Positions 7,953 to 17,946 of a stretch of DNA of 64,000 nt are shown in pieces. Below the pieces are notes generated by a model. That model was not told the DNA's origin and searched no databases. It saw only the letters and a list, made by a program, of their open reading frames with translations. Made by a program: the position numbers and the translations under genes. This DNA is from Tardiphaga robiniae. Its GTDB lineage: Bacteria > Pseudomonadota > Alphaproteobacteria > Rhizobiales > Xanthobacteraceae. The DNA is taken from assembly GCF_001618955.1 (NCBI RefSeq), contig NZ_LVYV01000008.1, positions 1-64,000 on the forward strand. Reading direction: 5' to 3'. Position 1 is the stretch's first letter. Each line of letters begins with the position of its first letter.

Positions 7953-7967
7953 TTAACTTTAAGTTAA
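7953..7967. promoter_or_regulatory. Perfect CtrA-type box TTAA-N7-TTAA
   Basis: TTAACTTTAAGTTAA matches TTAA-N7-TTAA exactly. It lies directly ahead of the terminator-ended region 7985-8204 on the plus strand and some 225 bases from the divergent PAS_5 gene start. It could drive or repress either unit. Confidence 0.5.
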
Positions 7968-7984
7968 GCATGCGCTTGGCAACG

Positions 7985-8204
7985 CCGGGATTGCCGGTAG
8001 TCTCCTGCTCACTCCAGAGCGGAACGGACTGTCTCCAGCAGTTCGTGACGCGCTTCGATAAACAGGTGGCTGAAAACAGAATTGGTCGTCACGCGAGGAG
8101 GGGTGGGGATGTCGGCTTGTCCGGCACACCGGGACATCCATCCGCGGGAAAAGATCAAGAGGGACCCGGGAGAGCCTTTCTCAGAGGCTCTCCCTTTTTC
8201 TTTT
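7985..8204 (+). ncRNA. Candidate small RNA ending in a strong terminator
   Basis: About 220 bases between a perfect CtrA-type box and a textbook rho-independent terminator, with no credible protein: the one open frame crosses the terminator. The interior is strongly foldable: at about 8105-8140 GGATGTC pairs with GACATCC around an inner CCGG-CACA-CCGG hairpin. The 5' end is a guess. It does not look like tmRNA, RNase P or SRP RNA. It could instead be a long leader of the rhomboid gene that is attenuated at 8204. Confidence 0.45.
8168..8204 (+). terminator. Strong rho-independent terminator
   Basis: A 9-bp perfect stem GGGAGAGCC/GGCTCTCCC (8168-8176 and 8186-8194) with a 9-base loop, followed by TTTTTCTTTT. 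It lies 100 bases before the rhomboid gene, so it ends transcription of something upstream and not of that gene. Confidence 0.85.
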
Positions 8205-8308
8205 CAAGCGGGTTTGCTGTCCTGCGGCGATCCTGAGCTTGCACCGCACCGCCAAAGCCGACTATCTGGGGCATCGCTCGCCAGAGCTGCTGACAGGCCG
8301 TTATTCCC

Positions 8309-9091
8309 TTGGACACATTGGCTTCCCCCGCTCCTCCGCGTGAACCGATCCTGACCCTGCCGGGGGCGCTGACGGCCTATGTCGGGTTGCTCGCCGCGAT
8401 CCATATCATCCGCATGCTGCTGCCGGTGGATCTGGAATACTGGACCATCGAGGTCTTCGGCTTCATTCCGAAGCGCTACGACCAAACGCTGCTGTCGATG
8501 CCGTTTCCCGGCGGCAATGGCGCCAAGGTTTGGACCTTCGTCACCTATTCGCTGCTGCACGCCAATCTCAGCCATATCGGCTTCAATGTGTTGTGGCTGC
8601 TGCCGTTCGGCAGCGCGCTGGCACGGCGCTTCGGCGCGGTCCGCTTCTTCATCTTCATGGCGGTGACGGCTGTGGCTGGCGCCGCTGCGCATCTGGTTAC
8701 CCATGAACACGCACTCGCCCCGATGATCGGCGCATCGGCTTCGGTCTCCGGCGCGATGGCGGCGGCCATCCGGTTTGCCTTCGTGCGCGGCAGCTTCCTG
8801 TCGTTCAACCGCGGCGATGCCGATGAGGCGGCACGTGTGCCGGCGCTTCCGCTGCTGCGTGCATTGCGCGATCCGCGCGTGATCGGATTTCTGGCGGTCT
8901 GGTTCGGCGTCAATATCATCTTCGGCGTCGGCTCGATTGCGATCGGCGCGGAAGGGGCAAGCGTCGCGTGGCAGGCGCATATCGGCGGCTTCTTCGCCGG
9001 GCTGCTGCTGTTTTCGCTGTTCGATCCCATTCCGAGGTTGCAGCGCACGGGTTCGCAGACGTCGTCTCGGGACATGTCCGACCTGCATTGA
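8309..9091 (+). CDS. Rhomboid family intramembrane serine protease
   Basis: A 260-residue polytopic inner-membrane protease that cuts transmembrane substrates. Rhomboid hallmarks are clear: the HxxxN-type motif SLLHANLSHIGFNVLWL (about residues 81-97), catalytic Ser143 in GASASVSG, and catalytic H224 in AWQAHIGGFFAG. Six or so hydrophobic helices are visible. No ATG is available near the N-terminus; TTG 8309, after GACAGG, is the best start. A loop of about 40 residues rich in Arg/Asp (residues 160-190) separates the Ser and His helices. Confidence 0.88.
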   Translation: MDTLASPAPPREPILTLPGALTAYVGLLAAIHIIRMLLPVDLEYWTIEVFGFIPKRYDQTLLSMPFPGGNGAKVWTFVTYSLLHANLSHIGFNVLWLLPFGSALARRFGAVRFFIFMAVTAVAGAAAHLVTHEHALAPMIGASASVSGAMAAAIRFAFVRGSFLSFNRGDADEAARVPALPLLRALRDPRVIGFLAVWFGVNIIFGVGSIAIGAEGASVAWQAHIGGFFAGLLLFSLFDPIPRLQRTGSQTSSRDMSDLH

Positions 9092-9330
9092 GCGCTACCG
9101 GCTTCTTGCGAGGCCGACGCATTTGATCCATCATCAAGTATTCGACAGGTGACTCACGTTGGCAGGTTCGGCCCTTGAGGTCGATCCCGTTCCCGGCGCG
9201 AATGGTGTGTCAGTTCGATCACCACATCTGAACGACTGTTGAACTGGCGCTGTCACACTGCATCTGTCTGACGACCCAAGAATGAAAGACCGCGCCCGAC
9301 AAAGGGCATGGTTCGACTTAGGAGGCGACA

Positions 9331-9759
9331 ATGACGGTACGTGCAATTCTCGATTCCAAAGGCCACCAGATCATCAGCGTTTCGCCGAACGATAAGGTCT
9401 CGTCGGTGGTGCAGATGCTGTCACAGCGAAAAATAGGTGCTGTGCTGGTGATGAGCCATCACCACATCGATGGTATCCTGTCTGAGCGTGATATCGTGCG
9501 GGTGATCGGAGAGCGCGGCGCCGCGGCGCTGGATGAAGACGTGAGCGCCGTGATGACGCGCAAGGTCATTGGCTGCAAACCAGCTGATACGGTTGGTGCA
9601 ATCATGGAAAAGATGACGACCGGAAAATTCAGGCATCTGCCCGTTATCGAGGACGAGAAGATCGTTGGCCTGATCTCGATCGGTGACGTCGTCAAATTTC
9701 GCTTGCGCGAATTCGAACGTGAACAGGAAGCGCTGCGCGAATATATCGCGACGGCCTGA
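9331..9759 (+). CDS. CBS-pair domain protein
   Basis: A 142-residue protein made of two CBS motifs (about residues 10-60 and 72-128), a Bateman module that usually binds adenine nucleotides. Typical signatures are GILSERDIVRVI and HLPVIEDEKIVGLISIGDVVK. No fused catalytic domain; stand-alone CBS pairs act as energy sensors or partners of other proteins. A near-perfect ribosome site AGGAGG lies 8 bases before ATG 9331. Confidence 0.9.
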   Translation: MTVRAILDSKGHQIISVSPNDKVSSVVQMLSQRKIGAVLVMSHHHIDGILSERDIVRVIGERGAAALDEDVSAVMTRKVIGCKPADTVGAIMEKMTTGKFRHLPVIEDEKIVGLISIGDVVKFRLREFEREQEALREYIATA

Positions 9760-9770
9760 GGCCGCCGTGC

Positions 9771-10808
9771 TCAGCTCTGCGAAGTGGTCGGCTTCTGCGC
9801 AACGACGGGCGCAGGCGAGTTTGCCACTTCGGGGGCGAGGATTTCGATCGCTTCTTGAATGGACTCGACGGCGCGTTCTGCGGCACGCGCGCCGAGCGTG
9901 ATCATTTCTTCGGCGCGGTGGAAATCGAACCAGCCGATGCGGCCAACGCGCGGTGCGATCAGGAGATCCGGCGGATCGCCGGCAAGGCGCGCGCGGGTGA
10001 TGCGATCCTGCATGATGTTGAAGGCATCGACCATTACGGTAGAGATGCCCGGCCGTCCGCCGCCGCCGAAGAATTCGCGCTTCATGGTGCGCTCGGCCGA
10101 GAAGAACTTGCTGAAACCGCGCTTGGGCTCTTCGACTTCGATGATGGGCTCGGCCACTTCCGGTCCCGTGCCATGGTCGAAAATCGTGGTCGAGTGGCCA
10201 AACACGTCATTGCTGAGATTAGCTGCGATGACAATCTCCGCACCCAGCGCGCGCGCCGCCGATACCGGCACCGGATTGACCAGCGCGCCGTCGACCAGCC
10301 AGCGATCGCCGACCAGAACCGGAGAGAAGATGCCCGGCAGCGCATAGGACGCGCGCATCGCATCGACCAGGCGACCATGAGTCAGCCAGATTTCATGACC
10401 GGTGCGAACTTCGGTGGCGACGCTGGCGAATTTCAGCGGGAGATCTTCGATCAGTGTATGGCCCAGCGATGCTTCGAGCTGCGCGGCCAGCTTGTTGCCG
10501 CCGATCAGGCCAGAACCGTTCAGGCGGATGTCGAGATAGCTGAGAATATTGCGGGGCTGCAGACTGCGGGCCCATTCCTCGAGCGTATCGAGGTGGCCAG
10601 CGGCGTAGGATCCACCAACTACGGCACCGATCGACGTGCCCACCACGACGTTCGGGACGATGCCATGAGCAAGCAAAGTGCGGAGGATGCCGATATGGGC
10701 GAAACCGCGCGCCGCACCGCCGCCGAGCGCCAGACCGATGATCGGACGTCGAACGCTGCCCAAACCAGGCTTGTCGCGACCGTTCGCGCCATTCTGGCCG
10801 CGCCCCAT
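9771..10808 (-). CDS. Patatin-like phospholipase, RssA type
   Basis: A 345-residue protein with the patatin Ser-Asp dyad: oxyanion loop GGGAARG (29-35), nucleophile Ser59 in GTSIG and Asp173 in VDGA. It is expected to hydrolyse acyl chains from lipids at the inner membrane. The start was placed at ATG 10808 behind GGAG; the open frame extends 21 residues more without a family match. The C-terminal 60 residues after the catalytic domain are acidic and helical, ending in an Ala/Pro-rich tail. Confidence 0.88.
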   Translation of the reverse strand: MGRGQNGANGRDKPGLGSVRRPIIGLALGGGAARGFAHIGILRTLLAHGIVPNVVVGTSIGAVVGGSYAAGHLDTLEEWARSLQPRNILSYLDIRLNGSGLIGGNKLAAQLEASLGHTLIEDLPLKFASVATEVRTGHEIWLTHGRLVDAMRASYALPGIFSPVLVGDRWLVDGALVNPVPVSAARALGAEIVIAANLSNDVFGHSTTIFDHGTGPEVAEPIIEVEEPKRGFSKFFSAERTMKREFFGGGGRPGISTVMVDAFNIMQDRITRARLAGDPPDLLIAPRVGRIGWFDFHRAEEMITLGARAAERAVESIQEAIEILAPEVANSPAPVVAQKPTTSQS

Positions 10809-11047
10809 CAAAATCTCCAGCACACAAAGCCTCCTCGACGCAGCCGATATTAAATGCAGCGGCGCCATCATTCCAGACGGTAGCTAATTCATGATTTATG
10901 TCGCGTTTGCGAGGTTTAGGCACCAAATGTGACTGCAGAGCGACCCGTTACCGCATGGTACACCTGTTCATGGGGCCTCACGCGATTGTGGGTCTGGCCG
11001 CGAGACAGCCGTCAAGGCTTGAATTTGTCACGTTTTCGGTGAAAAGC

Positions 11048-12115
11048 ATGACCATGACTGCATGGGGCCATGATTTGCGAACATCCGGCCGGAGCGGACG
11101 GCTGGCTATGATGCTGGCCCTCGCTCTGCTGCAGGCTGTTGCCTTGCCCCAAACCGCATCCGCGCAGTTCTTTTCGGACCGCCCGGCACCGGTTCCGCCG
11201 GGCTCGATCCCGGATGTCCCATCGGGTCCGGCCATCAGCCTCGCGCCGCCGTCCGGTCCTGCTTCCACCCCCCTGTTGCCGGCGCCGCTGACGCAACCGC
11301 CGGTCGCCAATGTCGCACCGCCCGTGCCATCGCCGGTCCAGGCTCCAACGGGGGCCGCACAGGGCGTGCTGGCGCTGACGGCGCGCTATGGCAAGGATAT
11401 GCCGGTCATCAATAGTGGGCTGGTCTGGCGAGTCTATTCGGATCGACCGGACGAGACGGGGGCCTTCAAGCTGATCCGCGAGGATCGCGGCGCGACGCCC
11501 AACATCGTGCTGCCGCCGGGCAGCTATGTGGTCCATGTGGCGCTGGGCCTTGTGAGCGCCGTTCGTCCGGTGACCATCAAGTCCGAGACCGATCGTGAAG
11601 CGTTCGTGCTCCCTGCGGGCGGATTGCGGATCGAGGGCCGCGTCGGCACCTCGAAGATTCCGCAGAACCAGATATCGTTCTCGATCTACAAGGGCAGCCA
11701 GTTCGAAGGCGGCGAGCGCACGCCGCTACTGCCGAGCGTTCCCGCCGGCGATGTCGTGCTGCTGCAGGAGGGCACCTACTACATCATCTCGAATTACGGC
11801 GACGCCAATTCGGTAGTGCGCTCGGATATTCGCGTGCAGGCGAGCAAGCTCACCGACGTGACCATCACGCATCGTGCGGCTGTCATCACCATGAAGCTGG
11901 TGAGCGACAAGGGCGGCGAGGCCCTGGCCAACACCGCATGGTCGGTGATCACGCCGGCAGGCGACGTCATCAAGGAATCGATCGGCGCATTCCCGCGCGT
12001 CACGCTTGCGGAAGGCGAATATCGCGCTATCGCAAAGAATGAAGGCAAGGTGTTCGAGCGCCCCTTCAACGTCGTGAACGGCGTCGATGGCGAGATCGAA
12101 GTCGTCGCGCGCTAA
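11048..12115 (+). CDS. Exported hypothetical protein with Pro-rich linker
   Basis: A 355-residue protein with a signal peptide (about residues 20-40, ending TASAQ), then a proline-rich linker of about 70 residues (PAPVPPGSIPDVPSGP...), then a beta-rich region of about 250 residues with repeated patterns of the type PPGSYVVHVALG and LAEGEYRAIAKN, like carboxypeptidase-regulatory or transthyretin-type repeats. Probably periplasmic. The start at 11048 is the last ATG pair before the signal; the frame is open 50 residues further upstream. Function unknown. Confidence 0.65.
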   Translation: MTMTAWGHDLRTSGRSGRLAMMLALALLQAVALPQTASAQFFSDRPAPVPPGSIPDVPSGPAISLAPPSGPASTPLLPAPLTQPPVANVAPPVPSPVQAPTGAAQGVLALTARYGKDMPVINSGLVWRVYSDRPDETGAFKLIREDRGATPNIVLPPGSYVVHVALGLVSAVRPVTIKSETDREAFVLPAGGLRIEGRVGTSKIPQNQISFSIYKGSQFEGGERTPLLPSVPAGDVVLLQEGTYYIISNYGDANSVVRSDIRVQASKLTDVTITHRAAVITMKLVSDKGGEALANTAWSVITPAGDVIKESIGAFPRVTLAEGEYRAIAKNEGKVFERPFNVVNGVDGEIEVVAR

Positions 12116-12354
12116 CTGCTGCTCGCAAGCTACCCAACAATCTTCCAGAACAAAGATTTCGTTGCAGACAACACGCTTCAAACGCGAATGAATTGTCATG
12201 CGCGTGTCATGGTCCTGAATCGCCAACTAACCATCGTGCCAGTTTGTCGCGTTATAACAGGTCGTTGCCGTCCGCGGCCGCGGAACGTTTACATGACGTT
12301 AATCCCCATGGCCCGAATAGCACGTATCGCTACAAGTGTTCCGAAGGGGATGTC

Positions 12355-14823
12355 GTGACCGCGGCCAGACAGTTATCCGGAAGCCCGGACGTCAAGTTGT
12401 TCGACGACATTCCCGCCTTGCAACGCAAATGGCGGGCGGCCGTTCGTCCCGGCCAAATTCTGCCCGGCTATGAAGAAGTGATGCTCGGCAGTCTTGGGCG
12501 GATGGCCGATCACATCGTCCTGCTGAAGGTCGAAGGTGAGACGCTCGAAGTGTCACGCAGCGGCCGCTATGTGCAACAGTGGCTGGGCGACGATCGCTGG
12601 GGCATTCCGCTCGACGTGCTGGCGCCTGATTGCGTGCGTGCGCTAACGGAAGCCGCGAACTGCGCGTTGCAGGCCAACAGGCCGCATCTGATGGTGGCGC
12701 ATTGTGTGCGTGACGGTCTCGTCCACACCTATGACATTCTGGCGCTGCCGACAGCGTCGCGTTGGGGTGGCCGGTTGGTCGGCGTCTATGTCAACGAGCA
12801 GGGCACCCGTTACAATCTGGTCGATGCGATCTTCTCGTCGACGGACGAAGGCATCGTGTCGCTTGCGGCAATCCGGGATTCCGCAAGCCAGGCTTTTGAC
12901 TTCCAGATCGTGCATCATAATCAGGGCGCTTCGCGCCTGCTGAAAGTATCACCCACCGACCTTCAGTGGCGCAAGCTGAGTGCAGGCGGCCACGCATTGT
13001 CGCTGCCGAGCGTGACGAAATGGCTGCTGTCCATGATCGCCAATGGCCAGAGCGGTCAGCTCGAAATCGACAGTGATGATCGCAACCTTCGGCTCAGCGC
13101 GACAGCCTTCGGCGATCTCGTGTCCCTCACGGTCTCCGACGTCACCGACATCAAGCGCCGCGAAGCTTCGTTCCGGCTGCTGTTCGACAGCAATCCGATG
13201 CCGATGTGGGTGTTCGATGCCGAGACGATGGACTTTCTCAGCGTCAATGACGCGGCTGTCGCGCATTACGGATACGATCGCTCCACTTTCCTCCGCATGC
13301 AGCTCAAGGAAATCTGGCCGCGCGATGAATGGGAGCTTCACACGCGCGCGTTGATGCAACTCGGAGATATCTATCAGTCGGATCGCAACTGGCGTCACCT
13401 GAAGGCCGACGGAAGCGAAATCGAGGTGCTGACCTATGGCCGCCGCCTGATGTTCGAAGGCCGCGACGGATTCCTCGTGGCTGTCGTCGACATCACCGAG
13501 CGTCGCAAGGCTGAGGCGCGCGTGGCGCATATGGCGCATCACGATGCGCTGACGGATTTGCCGAATCGTGTTTTTTATCAGGAGCGTCTGGCTCAGGCGC
13601 TCGATCACGACGATCAGAGCAAGCATGTCGCGGTGCTGTGCATCGACCTCGACCTGTTCAAGAATGTAAATGATTCCTTCGGTCATCCCATGGGTGACCG
13701 GTTACTGAAAATGGTCGCCACACGAATGCGCGCCGAGGTCCGCGGCAACAATCTCGCAGCCCGGCTCGGCGGCGACGAATTTGCCGTGGTGCTGGCAGCC
13801 GATATCACACCGAACGAAGCCAACGATTTTGCCGCGCGGCTGATCGAGATCATCAGCGCGCGCTATGACATGAACGGCGTCGAGGTCGTGATCGGCGCCA
13901 GCATCGGTATCGCCATGTCGCCGGGCGATGGCGATACCAGCGAAGAGCTGATGCGCAATGCCGATATGGCATTGTACCGGGCCAAGTCCGAAGGCGGCGG
14001 TGTGCATCGCTTCTTCGAGCGCGAGATGGATCGCCAGGCGCAGAAGCGTCGCGATATGGAGCTCGATCTGCGTAGCGCTTTCGCTGACGGCGACTTTGAA
14101 TTGCACTACCAGCCATTGGTCGATCTGGCCGCAGACCGCATCACCGGCTTCGAAGCGCTGCTACGCTGGAAACATCCCGAGAAGGGCATGATCTCGCCGG
14201 CGGATTTCATCCCGGTCGCCGAGGATATCGGCCTCATCGTCACGCTCGGCGAGTGGGTGCTGCGCAAGGCCTGCGCTGAAGCCGCCAAGTGGCCGGACGA
14301 CATCAAGGTTGCGGTCAATCTCTCGCCGGTACAGTTCCGCAGCCGCAATCTGGTGCAGGTCGTGGTTGCCGCGCTGGCTTATTCCGGCCTGTCGCCGCAT
14401 CGCCTTGAGCTGGAGATCACCGAGTCGGTTTTTCTTGCGGAAACCGAAGCCAACCTGGCCATCCTGCATCAGTTGCGCGCGCTGGGCGTCCGCATCTCGA
14501 TGGACGATTTCGGCACCGGCTATTCCAGCCTGAGCTATCTCCGGAGTTTTCCGTTCGACAAGATCAAGATCGATCGGTCATTCGTGAAGGATCTGATCGA
14601 GCGGCCGGATTGCGTTGCCATCGTGCGCGCGATCTCCGGGCTCGGTCGCAGCATGAACATCACCACAACGGCTGAGGGCGTCGAGACGATCGATCAGCTG
14701 GACTGGCTGCGCGCGGAAGGCTGCAACGAGGTGCAGGGCTTTCTGTTCAGCCCTGCGAAGCCAGCATCGGAAATCGAGAACCTGCTGCGCCGGTTTGGCA
14801 GCCAGGCGTCCCAGGCCGCGTAA
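12355..14823 (+). CDS. PAS-GGDEF-EAL cyclic-di-GMP turnover protein
   Basis: An 822-residue cytoplasmic signalling protein. Order: a PAS-like N-terminal half (about residues 1-265), a PAS domain (about 270-385), GGDEF domain with intact GGDEF at about 471, and EAL domain with EALLRW at about 599, DDFGTGYSS at about 715 and TAEGVET later. Both catalytic signatures are intact, so it could make and break c-di-GMP; the RxxD inhibitory site is degenerate (RGNN). No transmembrane segment is seen. The start chosen is GTG 12355 after GAAGGGGA; an upstream in-frame ATG at 12193 would add 54 atypical residues. Confidence 0.88.
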   Translation: MTAARQLSGSPDVKLFDDIPALQRKWRAAVRPGQILPGYEEVMLGSLGRMADHIVLLKVEGETLEVSRSGRYVQQWLGDDRWGIPLDVLAPDCVRALTEAANCALQANRPHLMVAHCVRDGLVHTYDILALPTASRWGGRLVGVYVNEQGTRYNLVDAIFSSTDEGIVSLAAIRDSASQAFDFQIVHHNQGASRLLKVSPTDLQWRKLSAGGHALSLPSVTKWLLSMIANGQSGQLEIDSDDRNLRLSATAFGDLVSLTVSDVTDIKRREASFRLLFDSNPMPMWVFDAETMDFLSVNDAAVAHYGYDRSTFLRMQLKEIWPRDEWELHTRALMQLGDIYQSDRNWRHLKADGSEIEVLTYGRRLMFEGRDGFLVAVVDITERRKAEARVAHMAHHDALTDLPNRVFYQERLAQALDHDDQSKHVAVLCIDLDLFKNVNDSFGHPMGDRLLKMVATRMRAEVRGNNLAARLGGDEFAVVLAADITPNEANDFAARLIEIISARYDMNGVEVVIGASIGIAMSPGDGDTSEELMRNADMALYRAKSEGGGVHRFFEREMDRQAQKRRDMELDLRSAFADGDFELHYQPLVDLAADRITGFEALLRWKHPEKGMISPADFIPVAEDIGLIVTLGEWVLRKACAEAAKWPDDIKVAVNLSPVQFRSRNLVQVVVAALAYSGLSPHRLELEITESVFLAETEANLAILHQLRALGVRISMDDFGTGYSSLSYLRSFPFDKIKIDRSFVKDLIERPDCVAIVRAISGLGRSMNITTTAEGVETIDQLDWLRAEGCNEVQGFLFSPAKPASEIENLLRRFGSQASQAA

Positions 14824-14842
14824 ACCCGGTTCAGAACCGGGT
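14824..14842. terminator. Hairpin between convergent genes
   Basis: ACCCGGTTC-A-GAACCGGGT is a near-perfect 9-bp hairpin directly after the GGDEF-EAL stop and overlapping the end of the convergent nitroreductase gene. No T-run is present; it may stop transcription from both sides weakly. Confidence 0.4.
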
Positions 14843-15397
14843 CACGACGTCCTTGAGTTCTGGCCGCGGCCGGTCCTCGATCACCTTGTCAGGCTTGCCG
14901 CCAATATGGATGAAGCCCGCCAGTTTTTCATTGGCGGCGAGGCCGAGACCTTCGAGCACGTCACGGTCATAGACCATCCAACCGGTCAGCCAGTTGGCGC
15001 CATAACCCATGGCTGTGGCGGCCGATACAATATTCATGCAGCTCGCACCTGCGGACAGTTCCTGCTCCCATGACGGAATCTTCGGATGCGGCTTGATGAT
15101 GCTCACTACGCCGATCACCAGCGGCGCTTCCGTCAGCTTGTGTTTCTGCGCCTCGATATCTTCGACCGGTGCGTCGGGATTCTTCCGAGCGAACACGGTA
15201 GCGATGACGTTGCCTGCGCGTTTGCGGGCGTCGCCCTCGAAAATGATGAAGCGCCATGGCGCCAACTTGCCGTGGTCCGGCACGCGTGCCCCAATGGTCA
15301 GGATGGTTTCGAGTTCGGCGGATGAGGGGCCGGAGCCGGTCATTTCGCGCGGCTTGACGGAGCGGCGGGTCTTCAGGAAGTCGATGATGTCGGGCAC
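14831..15397 (-). CDS. Nitroreductase family protein, YdjA-like
   Basis: A 188-residue FMN-dependent NAD(P)H oxidoreductase of the nitroreductase superfamily, short YdjA/TdsD subgroup. The N-terminal TRRSVKPREMT matches the flavin-phosphate-binding RRS motif; the segment PDHGKLAPWRF and GYGANWLTGW are typical of YdjA-like proteins. Natural substrate unknown. It is a single gene, with terminators on either side. Confidence 0.85.
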   Translation of the reverse strand: MPDIIDFLKTRRSVKPREMTGSGPSSAELETILTIGARVPDHGKLAPWRFIIFEGDARKRAGNVIATVFARKNPDAPVEDIEAQKHKLTEAPLVIGVVSIIKPHPKIPSWEQELSAGASCMNIVSAATAMGYGANWLTGWMVYDRDVLEGLGLAANEKLAGFIHIGGKPDKVIEDRPRPELKDVVTRF

Positions 15398-15460
15398 GGG
15401 CAGTTCTCACAGATGAGGATGCAAAGAATTTGCAGGAATTGAATGACCGCTTACCACGCG

Positions 15461-15484
15461 AAAAGGCCCGCCACGAGGCGGGCC
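15461..15484 (-). terminator. Intrinsic terminator of the thrS operon
   Basis: GGCCCGCC and GGCGGGCC with a 4-base loop, followed on the minus strand by TTTT. It lies 40 bases after the stop of the small gene at 15522, which follows thrS. Confidence 0.7.
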
Positions 15485-15521
15485 CTGCTGATTTAGACGG
15501 ATTGTGACCGCGCGTATCCGC

Positions 15522-15734
15522 TTAGCTGACCGTTTTGTGCTCCGGCATCTTGGAGGCACGGTCCAGCAGATCACGGCCCAGATCCTCCAGGACGGCCCGC
15601 GAGGCCAGATAGAGGCTATGGCCACGCTCCGTCTCGAATGCCAGCGCGACCACGTCCGGCCGGTTGGGATCGGCGATCAGCTGATAGGACCGAAGCGGAT
15701 AGGCTTCGATCTCGATCTCTTCATCGTCGCTCAT
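15522..15734 (-). CDS. Small conserved hypothetical downstream of thrS
   Basis: A 70-residue acidic protein (MSDDEEIEIEAYPLRSYQLIAD...) with no membrane segment. It begins 4 bases after the thrS stop, so it is almost surely co-transcribed and translationally linked with thrS; the terminator follows. No function is known to me. The protein has a short beta-rich core and a helix (ASRAVLEDLGRDLLDRA). Confidence 0.75.
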   Translation of the reverse strand: MSDDEEIEIEAYPLRSYQLIADPNRPDVVALAFETERGHSLYLASRAVLEDLGRDLLDRASKMPEHKTVS

Positions 15735-15738
15735 CGGC

Positions 15739-17772
15739 TCAGCCCTCTGCCAGTGTGCGCTTCACGTCGGGCGGTGTCGCCTCATCGACCAGTGCGGCAA
15801 GTGCTTCCTCGAGCGAACTCACCTTCTGGCCATCGCTGCCGAGACGACGCACCGAGACCTGGCCGGTTTCGGCTTCCTTCTTGCCGACGACGAGCAGAGC
15901 AGGGATCTTGGCCAGCGAGTGCTCGCGGACCTTGTAGTTGATTTTTTCGTTGCGCAGATCGATCTCGACGCGGAGGCCAGCCTTGCGCGCGGCCGCGGCG
16001 ACGACCTTGGCGTATTCATCGCCTTCCGAGGTGATCGTGGTGACCACCACCTGCACCGGCGACAGCCAGAGCGGGAAGTTGCCGGCGAAGTGCTCGATCA
16101 GGATACCGATGAAACGCTCCATCGAACCGCAGATCGCGCGATGCACCATGACCGGTGCCTTCTTCGAGCCGTCGGCGTCGATATAGAACGCACCGAAACG
16201 TTCCGGCAGGTTGAAGTCGACCTGCGTGGTGCCGCACTGCCAGTCGCGGCCAATGGCGTCGCGCAGCACGTATTCGAACTTCGGTCCGTAGAACGCGCCT
16301 TCGCCCGGGCTGATCTCGGTCTTGATCCGGCCGCCGGACTGGCTCTCGATTACCGACAGCACGGTGGCCATCACGCGTTCGGCGTGATCCCACATCTCGT
16401 CGGTGCCGACGCGCTTCTCTGGCCGCGTCGACAGCTTGACCACGATGTCGCCGAAGTCGAAGTCGGAATAGGTCGACAGGATCAGATCGTTGATCTTGAG
16501 GCATTCATCGGCGAGCTGAGCTTCCGTGCAGAACACATGGGCGTCGTCCTGCGTGAAGCCGCGCACGCGCATCAGCCCGTGCATGGCGCCCGACGGCTCA
16601 TAGCGATGCACGACGCCGAACTCGGCGAGGCGCAGCGGCAGGTCGCGATAGCTCTTGAGGCCATGCTTGAAGATCTGCACATGGCCGGGGCAGTTCATCG
16701 GCTTCAGCGCAAACCAGCGCTTGTCCTCGGCTTCGTCGCCGGCGGACTGCGCGGCGAACATGTTTTCGCGGTACCACTCCCAGTGACCGGAGGTCTCCCA
16801 CAGCACCTTGTCGAGGATCTGCGGCGCGTTGACCTCGCTATAATCGCCATTGAGACGGCGGCGCATGTAGGCAATCAGCGCCTGGAAGATGGTCCAGCCC
16901 TTGGGGTGCCAGAACACGACGCCCGGGCCTTCTTCCTGGAAGTGGAAGAGGTCGAGCTCGCGGCCCAGTTTGCGGTGGTCGCGCTTCTCGGCTTCCTCGA
17001 TCTGCTTGAGATAAGCGTCGAGGTCTTCCTGCTTGGCGAAGGCCGTGCCGTAGATGCGCGTGAGCATCGGATTGTTGCTGTCGCCACGCCAATAGGCGCC
17101 CGCCACCTTCATCAGTTTGAAGGCGTTGCCGACCTTTCCGACTGACGTCATATGCGGGCCGCGGCAGAGGTCGAACCAGTCGCCCTGGTAGTAGATCTTG
17201 ATCGGCTCGTTGCCGGGAATGGTATCGACCAGCTCGACCTTGAAAGCTTCGCCCTTGTCGCGGAACACCTGCTTGGTCTTCTCGCGATCCCAGACGTCCT
17301 TGGTGAACGGTTTGTCGCGCGCGATGATCTCGCGCATTTTCTTCTCGATCGCGCCGAAGTCCTCGGGCGTGAACGGCTCGTTGCGGAAGAAGTCGTAATA
17401 GAAACCGTTCTCGATCACCGGACCGATGGTCACCTGGGTGCCCGGCCATAGCGTCTGCACGGCTTCGGCGAGCACGTGCGCCGCGTCATGCCGGATCAGC
17501 TCCAGCGCGCGGGGGTCGTCGCGATTGATGAAATCGATCCTGGAGTCGGCATCAATCGGATCGGAGAGATCCGAGACGGTGCCGTCCAGCGCCATGGCGA
17601 CGGTGCGCTTGGCCAGCGACGGCGAGATGCCCTTGGCGATCTCGAAGCCGGTCGTGCCCCTGGCGAATTCGCGCTTGGCGCCGTCCGGGAAAGTAACGGT
17701 GATGTTGTTGGTTTCGGCGGGGGTGAGGTTGGCGAGGCCGAACTTGAATCCCGAGCCTTCATTCTCAGTCAT
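15739..17772 (-). CDS. thrS: Threonine--tRNA ligase
   Basis: A 677-residue class II aminoacyl-tRNA synthetase charging tRNA-Thr. Domains in order: TGS (about 18-80), editing domain with [10 protein letters not shown] (HxxxH) and CRGPH, catalytic core with the zinc cysteine in MNCPGH, motif 2 around [19 protein letters not shown], motif 3 [13 protein letters not shown], and an anticodon-binding domain at the C-terminus. The start ATG 17772 follows AGGAGAG; the frame is open another 113 codons upstream but that part is not ThrS-like. A tRNA-Thr lies at 38806. Confidence 0.97.
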   Translation of the reverse strand: MTENEGSGFKFGLANLTPAETNNITVTFPDGAKREFARGTTGFEIAKGISPSLAKRTVAMALDGTVSDLSDPIDADSRIDFINRDDPRALELIRHDAAHVLAEAVQTLWPGTQVTIGPVIENGFYYDFFRNEPFTPEDFGAIEKKMREIIARDKPFTKDVWDREKTKQVFRDKGEAFKVELVDTIPGNEPIKIYYQGDWFDLCRGPHMTSVGKVGNAFKLMKVAGAYWRGDSNNPMLTRIYGTAFAKQEDLDAYLKQIEEAEKRDHRKLGRELDLFHFQEEGPGVVFWHPKGWTIFQALIAYMRRRLNGDYSEVNAPQILDKVLWETSGHWEWYRENMFAAQSAGDEAEDKRWFALKPMNCPGHVQIFKHGLKSYRDLPLRLAEFGVVHRYEPSGAMHGLMRVRGFTQDDAHVFCTEAQLADECLKINDLILSTYSDFDFGDIVVKLSTRPEKRVGTDEMWDHAERVMATVLSVIESQSGGRIKTEISPGEGAFYGPKFEYVLRDAIGRDWQCGTTQVDFNLPERFGAFYIDADGSKKAPVMVHRAICGSMERFIGILIEHFAGNFPLWLSPVQVVVTTITSEGDEYAKVVAAAARKAGLRVEIDLRNEKINYKVREHSLAKIPALLVVGKKEAETGQVSVRRLGSDGQKVSSLEEALAALVDEATPPDVKRTLAEG

Positions 17773-17946
17773 GTCTTCTCTCCTGTGGCTCACTCCTGCA
17801 CACGGGCGCAGGTAAGCAGGATCGGAGGGATATAATAGAGCGAGGTCCTTGCGCAACAGCCATCGTCTGCAGCGGAAAACCTCGTCTGAAGTCAGCCGTT
17901 TACCACCTGCATTGGCCTTGCTAGGCTGAATTGTGTTTTCCGGATC

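Noticed and set aside
8204-9088. Minus-strand frame over the rhomboid gene
   Set aside because: Shadow of the rhomboid protease reading frame.
9855-10853. Plus-strand frame opposite the patatin gene
   Set aside because: Antisense shadow with many Asp/Arg/His and no family match.
15919-17145. Long plus-strand frame opposite thrS
   Set aside because: Antisense to an obvious thrS; composition reflects the opposite frame only.
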